DNA from: Chondrilla cf. caribensis
Taxonomy: Eukaryota > Porifera > Demospongiae > Chondrillida > Chondrillidae
Direction: 5' to 3'
Assembly: GCA_964020155.1 (NCBI GenBank)
Contig: OZ026555.1
Location: 5,130,795 to 5,194,794, forward strand
Length of the DNA stretch: 64,000 bases
Part shown: piece after piece, positions 58,262 to 64,000 of the stretch
How the letters are laid out: each line of letters starts with the position of its first letter
Position numbering within the stretch: position 1 is the first letter of the stretch
Position numbers and translations under genes: made by a program
The notes under the pieces: model-generated
What the model was told of the DNA's origin: nothing
Seen by the model: only the letters and a program-made list of their open reading frames with translations
The model's database searches: none

Positions 58262-59436
58262 ATGGCTTCGGACCCGAGCACTGCAGACCAAAGAGGTCCT
58301 GGAGAGAGTTCTCTGAAAACCTGTGAAGACCTTTTGTCCGTCCCTGGTGTTCAAAATGAACGCGTATGTGCACTTAAAGGTAAACCTGTAAGGTAAAATC
58401 CGATCATGGTGTAATTCCTGTCACTGGCCATGGTTTGTTCAGTTCCTCTTGATGCTCTGCAAAAATTGCGGCCGATTAACAGGAATTTACTGTTTGTCCC
58501 CGGAGTGCTACATCTTAGCAAAATCCTGGGGAGTATACCCTGTTTATGCTAATGTGTACGCAGTTATAATACCTTGGATTATATTCATGGCCCTGGTTTA
58601 TTGATTAAGGTAATTGTACCATCCTTTCCCTTCAGTTGCTGGTTGCCTACTCCGTGCTGATAGAAGTAAACCTCTAATCAATCCACCTTCCTCAGACAGT
58701 GAAGTTCTTGAGAGAGTCAAGAACTTCCTGCCGAAACTGATGGTCGCGAATGAAGCACTTGAGGATGAAATCAACAATGGTAATGAGTGTGATATTGAAA
58801 ACATCAAAGAGGGAGATCACCACATTAAAATGGTGAGTTGACAAATACTCTCTGTATGTGTAGTCGAACATAAGGATTCTATTGCTCCACCTGACCCCTC
58901 ATCTGACTCTCACCTGACCCTCACCTGACTCCCACCTGACACTCCACTACTTTGACCTAGCTGAACCTAAATCCATGCCTACATTCACTTTATATGGAAG
59001 AAATAGACAAAAGGTTCAGCTACATTAGGCCATAGATCCTCCAACTAATCCTCTACCACGCTAAGGAACTACGACCTCTCTCGTTACGCCTCTAGTGCAA
59101 TGTTGCATTCTAGTTCATTGTTTTGTGTGCAGGAATTGGCTCTGGTAAGATATGACACTACTGACTCTTCTGAAGATGAGGAGGAGACTTCTGATGATGA
59201 TGAAGATGAACGACCCATTCTAAGTCCAACAGGCAACCACTTCACATGTGCTGGGAGCACTGATCAGGCAGATGTGAAGGGGAAGCCCTTGATCACTGAA
59301 ATCATACCACCCATTGAGGAGGACAGCCATGGCAACAGACGTAAGCTGTTGTGCACTTTGAGGTGTGTGGCTGGTGATTTGTCACAGTTATTTCTGGTGT
59401 CTGTCTGTAGGTAAACGTACAAACAGCCAGAGGTGA
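58262..59436 (+). CDS. NOPCHAP1: NOP protein chaperone 1 (C12orf45 family)
   Basis: Four exons: 58262-58379, 58636-58832, 59133-59340, 59411-59436; 182 aa (human about 185). The diagnostic region is VLERVKNFLPKLMVANEALEDEI followed by CDIENIKEGDHHIKMELAL, matching the family LLDQVQTFLPQMARANEKL and FNIENI...IQMDVAL. An acidic Ser-rich stretch follows (TTDSSEDEEETSDDDEDE), and the C-terminus is basic (RKRTNSQR). In vertebrates the protein helps load NOP58 onto the R2TP/RUVBL machinery for box C/D snoRNP assembly. All phases agree. Its divergent partner is DENND6. Confidence 0.88.
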
Positions 59437-59825
59437 CCGATTGGCCTGCATGCCTTGTTGATGGGTCTCAGGGAGGATCTTGTAGAGATGACCACACACC
59501 CAACGATCCATCGATGATATCATCGGTGGCTACAGCGGGACACTTAATCATATTCATTGCTTTTACTCCCTTTGATGTTTTTTCTTGAATCCCCTACGAT
59601 AAAGGGTGTCCATTTTATTTCTCATACAAACACGAATTTATTATGAGCAAAACGATCAAGTCTGTTTACTGATTCCAGTGACCTGAACCGTATCAACCTC
59701 GGTCGACCGTCATCTCGGATAAGCTCTGTTGGTTCGTTGCAGGGGAACATTTCTCTGGCTTCGGGCGGTCACCGCTGCTTCTGCTTGCTAGCTGAGTTAC
59801 AGAGAAGCTGACCATTGGACACGCG
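59437..59825. other. Intergenic, no gene recognised
   Basis: NOPCHAP1 3' flank and upstream region of the next gene; no recognisable element. Confidence 0.5.
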
Positions 59826-60076
59826 ATGAGCTTGACTCTCATCAAAGAAGATAAAGGTTTTGAGGACGTTAACTTCGTTCAAGGAAGAAAAGTCAATCTC
59901 CCAGTGAGTATCGGGGCGTCCCTCGCATTCTTTTGACTCTTGGCCTGGTCGTGTCGTGTTCCAGGACCTCCGGGTCCTTCCCTGCACGTATTGCTGCTAG
60001 TGGTGCACCACGTGGGCTGTAAAGATATGAAGCTGAAAGACTGGATGTAGAATACATAGACTGCTTTGACCAACTC

Positions 60077-60139
<63 letters not shown>

Positions 60140-61961
60140 CATGTACGTGTGCATATGTCTGTGTGTTGTCTCTAATGTCTGTGGTTTCAACATCTCATGT
60201 CTGCATGTGTGTGTCATAAATAGTGGATGTTTCACAATAGCTTTGAGAACATTATGGAACAAACCTGTTTTGTCCAGTTGAAGGAGTCAGCTTTTATTGT
60301 ATGGGAGCACTACCAAGGGTGATGTTGTAAAGAGGTCTGACCGTATACTAGTGTATGGGAGCACTACCAAGGGTGATGTTGTAGAGGTCTGACTGTATAC
60401 TAGTGTATGGGAGCACTACCAAGGGTGATGTTGTAAAGAGGTCTAACTGTATACTAGTGTATGGAAGCACTACCAAGGGTGATGTTGTAGAGGTCTGACT
60501 GAATACTAGTGTATGGGAGCACTACCAAGGGTGATGTTGTTAAGAGGTCTGACTGTATACTAGTGTGTGGGAGTCTGACCATGTATTATGCTATACATAT
60601 GCCTTCCAGTACCTCCCACCATAGACTAGATATCTAGGGTCTATGCTCTCACTGTATAGCAATCACTTGATCATGCCACTGTGTGTTGCATTCTATCCTA
60701 ACCACAGGTATGGAGTTTCCTATGTGTATAGGTTTGTGGGCAGCTGAGGAGGGGTTAGGGAGTCACAAGGAGGAGTAGGGAATGGGCTGATTAGAATAAC
60801 TATTTCAACCTTATCTCCTCAGAAGGTTCTCCTTTCCTTTCCTCTTCTCAGTCTCCGGGCATATCTCCCATAGTAGAGCTCGATGAAGTGGAACACTCCC
60901 AACTAGACACAGACCAATCTCTAACAGGAGAGAACCAAGAAGAGAACAGACACACAGCCAGGTTAGCCCTTGTTCTATGCACTGGTGTTGGGACTCCACT
61001 GTGTACTTCACTGAAGCCCTTTCTCTGGGTGGTATCAGTTAGTATCAGTTGATATCAGTTAGTATCAGTTTATATATTATTGTCTATGTAAGCTTGTCTG
61101 GCTTACACCAACTATTGTGTACTGCCTAATTTATACCAGTTCCTATCAGTTTGTGACATTGGTTGATAAACTTCACTCCAAACCACTGACTCAGTGGACA
61201 GTTCATGACGCTGGGATAGAGGTGTTCAGTTTCGTGGCTGGTACTTAGTCAAAGATGAATTTTGAATGAGGACCACCTGAGAACGAGGACCACCTTAGAA
61301 CGAGGACCTCCTTAGACCGAGGACCACCTTAGAATGGGGACCACCTTAGAATAAGGACCATATGAGAACAAGGACCACCTTAGAATAAGGTCCACCTTAG
61401 AATCAGGACCACCTTAGAATAAGGACCACCTTGGGATGATGACCACCTTAGAATAAGGACCACCTTAGACTGAGGACCACCTTAGAATGAGGACCACCTT
61501 AGAATAAGGACCACCTTGGGATGATGACCACCTTAGAATAAGGACCACCTTAGACCGAGGACCACCTTAGACCGAGGACCACCTTAGACTGAGGACCACC
61601 ATAGAATGAGGACCACCTTAGACTGAGGACCACCATAGAATGAGAGCCACCTTAGAATGAGGACCACCTTAGACTGAGGACCACCTTAGACTGAGGACCA
61701 CCATAGAATGAGGACCACCTTAGAATGAGGACCAGGTCTAGCGTACCAACACTGAGGTACTGAGTCAAGGAGTAGTGCAAGCACATCACGTGGACCCTCA
61801 GTGGGAGGGGCCTACTTGTGTTGAGGAACTGACACTGAATCTGAGGGAGTTTAGGGATTAATAGTGGGTTTTGGTGGATGAATTGCATTGAGAATGCTGA
61901 GATGACTGTTGAATAGGCAATGTTAAGCCAATATTTTACAAGTGGCACACAGTACACACAC

Positions 61962-62051
<90 letters not shown>

Positions 62052-62077
62052 CAAACACACACACACACACACAGAGA

Positions 62078-62126
<49 letters not shown>

Positions 62127-62475
62127 GCACGCACGCACGCACACACAACTATTCATTCTCTTGTTTACACAAATTTTATTCTCTCATTAGTAGTTTTTCT
62201 CGTGTCATGTAGAGAGGGCGTGGTTTAACTTCATTTTGTGTTCATGTACACACCATCCATTTAGTATGAACATAAGCACACCCTGGGAAACACACATCAA
62301 GTGAAGTCACCTTGTAATGTTTGTGTGTGGTATCGGACGTACTCACACAGGTGACAACACATCTGGAGTGCGTACTGACTAGTGCACATATTCATCACTA
62401 GCTCTGAACTATGTGGTATGGTAGTTATCTGCGAACAGTGGGGGTAGGCAGCACCCAGGTGGTAGTTGACTGATA

Positions 62476-62508
<33 letters not shown>

Positions 62509-63975
62509 TGTGTGTGTGTGTAACTATTATTATAATTCTCTGTAAGTGACAGAAATGTACTTATCTGCTTGTGTTCGTATTTGTCTAGTTTACCAAATCT
62601 ATCAGATCTCCTGCTACCAATGGAGTCCAGTGGGAGACCACCTCAAGACAATGGGCAGAACGGATGCAGTGATGTAATCTCTCCTCGTTCCGACACAACC
62701 TTGGAAGACGTTGAGCGCGAGGACTCGCCTTATGACAGGCTGTTGCCTCTAGCTGACCAGCTACGCAGCAAATACCAACAGAACACCAGTACCTTTGTAG
62801 ACAATAGCTCTTTGCACTTGTCACCTTCAGCAACCTCATCACACTTGTCACCTTCAGCAACCTCATCACACTTGTCACCTACCACAACCTCATCACACTT
62901 GTCACCTACCACAACCTCATCACACCTGTCACCTCCCACAACCTCGTCACACTTGTCACCTCTCTCAACCTCATCACACCTGTCACCCCCCACAACCTCA
63001 TCACATCTGTTACCCCCCACAACCTCATCACACCTGTCACCCCCCACAACCTCATCACACCTGTTACCTCACACATCACACCAATCTACACCAGCCAACA
63101 CGTTACTTGTCACTTCTTCAACTCGCCACCCTCCCGAGCACCAGAAGTACCACCGTTCCCATCCGCCCAGCGTGCCTGGTGTCACCGGTGAATCCTCCTA
63201 TCCTCCTACAACCGTTCCCACCACGTTTCAAAGTGTCCAGACTCGCGAGGGAACTGTAGCTCAGAGAGTTGCCCAATTCTCTCAGGTTTCACTATCTGAT
63301 CACCAAATTAGCGAGCCCACCTCACACAGGGGAGACACTGTGACCTCAAATTGGAATGCCAAATTCCACGAATTTGATCTATCTCAAGGCAGCCAAGTGA
63401 TTGACGAAGATTACTACGCTAATCACCATCGATATCATCTTCACACTTATCAGGGTGTGGATTGTAGCCCCTCCACAAAGCATTCGTGGGAGGAGTCAAC
63501 ATCATTAGGTACACAATCTCTTCCTACCAACACCCACAACAACTGCCAAGAACAAAATGGCTACCTTAGTGATGAAGGGCTGTCAATGACTTCTTCTATG
63601 GAAGAACTAACACTGATAAATAAAGAAGCTCAAAAGTGGACCGGATCCTCGCAAGTCAGTGTCGTCAAGCCTCTGCCTATCAGCAAGGAGATGATGGACA
63701 AAGGTAGTCACCTAAATCCTCAGCATAAACACTCCAATAGTCAACCGGCAGAACTGTCGTGGAGTGAAGGTAGCCATGGTAACCCTGGATATCACCCGAG
63801 ATCTGAAATGTCGTTAAGTCAGCCATGGGGAGGTGGGACTTATGATCACTATGGTTACACACTTAGTCAACCTGTGAGTCATCAGGGACTGTCCCTAGGC
63901 TACATATCCACTAGCAACAGACACCACAATATAAGATCCAATAGGACAGGTGATACAAAGGTTAGCTGCTCTTGA
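59826..63975 (+). CDS. Unrecognised Ser/Thr/Pro-rich protein, possibly continuing past 64 kb
   Basis: Best model: exon 1 59826-59903 ([17 protein letters not shown]...), exon 2 60852-60961 ([17 protein letters not shown]...), exon 3 62589 to 63960 or 63975. Phases join cleanly (0, then 2). Exon 3 is 457 codons: acidic start, [18 protein letters not shown], a nine-residue tandem repeat (SPTTTSSHL and variants, 62813-63072), then a low-complexity Ser/His/Gln-rich region. At 63960 an AAG|gttagc could be a donor; otherwise a stop follows five codons later. An extra exon between 1 and 2, or an earlier start of exon 2 at about 60823, cannot be excluded. Exon 1 could also belong to another gene. I do not recognise a family; it looks mostly disordered. 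Confidence 0.55.
60077..60138. repeat. (GT)n microsatellite
   Basis: About 29 GT units in the first intron of the unrecognised gene. Confidence 0.95.
60290..60570. repeat. About 51-54 bp minisatellite
   Basis: Five units of tatgggagcactaccaaggg plus tgatgttgtaaagaggtctg and actgtatactagtg; some units lack three bases. Confidence 0.93.
61262..61737. repeat. 17-bp minisatellite
   Basis: About 28 units of gaggaccaccttagaat and variants in intron 2 of the unrecognised gene. Confidence 0.95.
61738..62588. repeat. Intron with compound CA/GA and GT microsatellites
   Basis: A (CA)n tract, a (GA)10-like block, further (CA)n and acgc units at 61962-62148, and a (GT)n tract at 62478-62520. The rest of the intron shows nothing recognisable. 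Confidence 0.85.
62813..63072 (+). repeat. 27-bp coding minisatellite
   Basis: About nine to ten in-frame units of cacttgtcacctaccacaac plus 7 bases, encoding HLSP(T/P/S)(T/A)TSS repeats inside exon 3. The period keeps the frame. Confidence 0.93.
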
Positions 63976-64000
63976 TGCCACATCATAAATTTGAGGGTTT

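Overview
The window is nuclear DNA of an animal. Every substantial gene is split by short GT-AG introns, and the gene set is purely metazoan: a laminin, a type II PKA regulatory subunit, COMMD7, eIF4E3, NRF1, MED20, DENND6. Small introns, close gene spacing and a laminin of mixed beta/gamma architecture suggest an early-branching animal, most likely a sponge; that placement is inference. Introns are crowded with GT/CA microsatellites and minisatellites. I rebuilt exons by hand from splice signals, reading-frame continuity and remembered family sequences; in every multi-exon model the summed coding length is a multiple of three.

Layout. 1-2.3 kb: non-coding, with a hairpin, a tRNA-derived SINE-like sequence and a dispersed repeat. 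2.3-2.9 kb (-): orphan four-TM protein. 3.9-6.1 kb (+): TKL-type kinase fused to a Rab-like GTPase. 6.6-9.2 kb (+): COMMD7. 9.4-13.6 kb (+): PKA-RII. 13.6-34.7 kb: two tandem copies of a segment of about 10.4-10.7 kb, each with the PKA-RII 3' end, CZIB (+), MED20 (-) and the 5' half of a laminin gene (+). The left copy carries a laminin cut off at exon 12 and a MED20 broken by a 489-bp deletion. The right copy carries intact MED20 and a laminin that runs on to 41.4 kb as a complete 23-exon gene. 41.6-44.3 kb (+): eIF4E3. 44.8-50.0 kb (-): PEP-synthase/rifampicin-phosphotransferase-like dikinase. 50.2-52.4 kb (+): NRF1. 52.8-53.0 kb (-): SMKR1. 53.6-58.2 kb (-): DENND6. 58.3-59.4 kb (+): NOPCHAP1. 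59.8-64.0 kb (+): an unrecognised Ser/Thr-rich gene that may leave the window.

Several neighbours are head to head with about 70-200 bp between start codons (MED20/laminin, dikinase/NRF1, DENND6/NOPCHAP1), which suggests shared bidirectional promoters. The genes do not form one pathway. The points most worth attention are the kinase-GTPase fusion, the tandem duplication that creates a secreted laminin short-arm gene, the laminin with both LF and L4 domains, and the NRF1-SMKR1 adjacency, which as I recall also exists in vertebrates.
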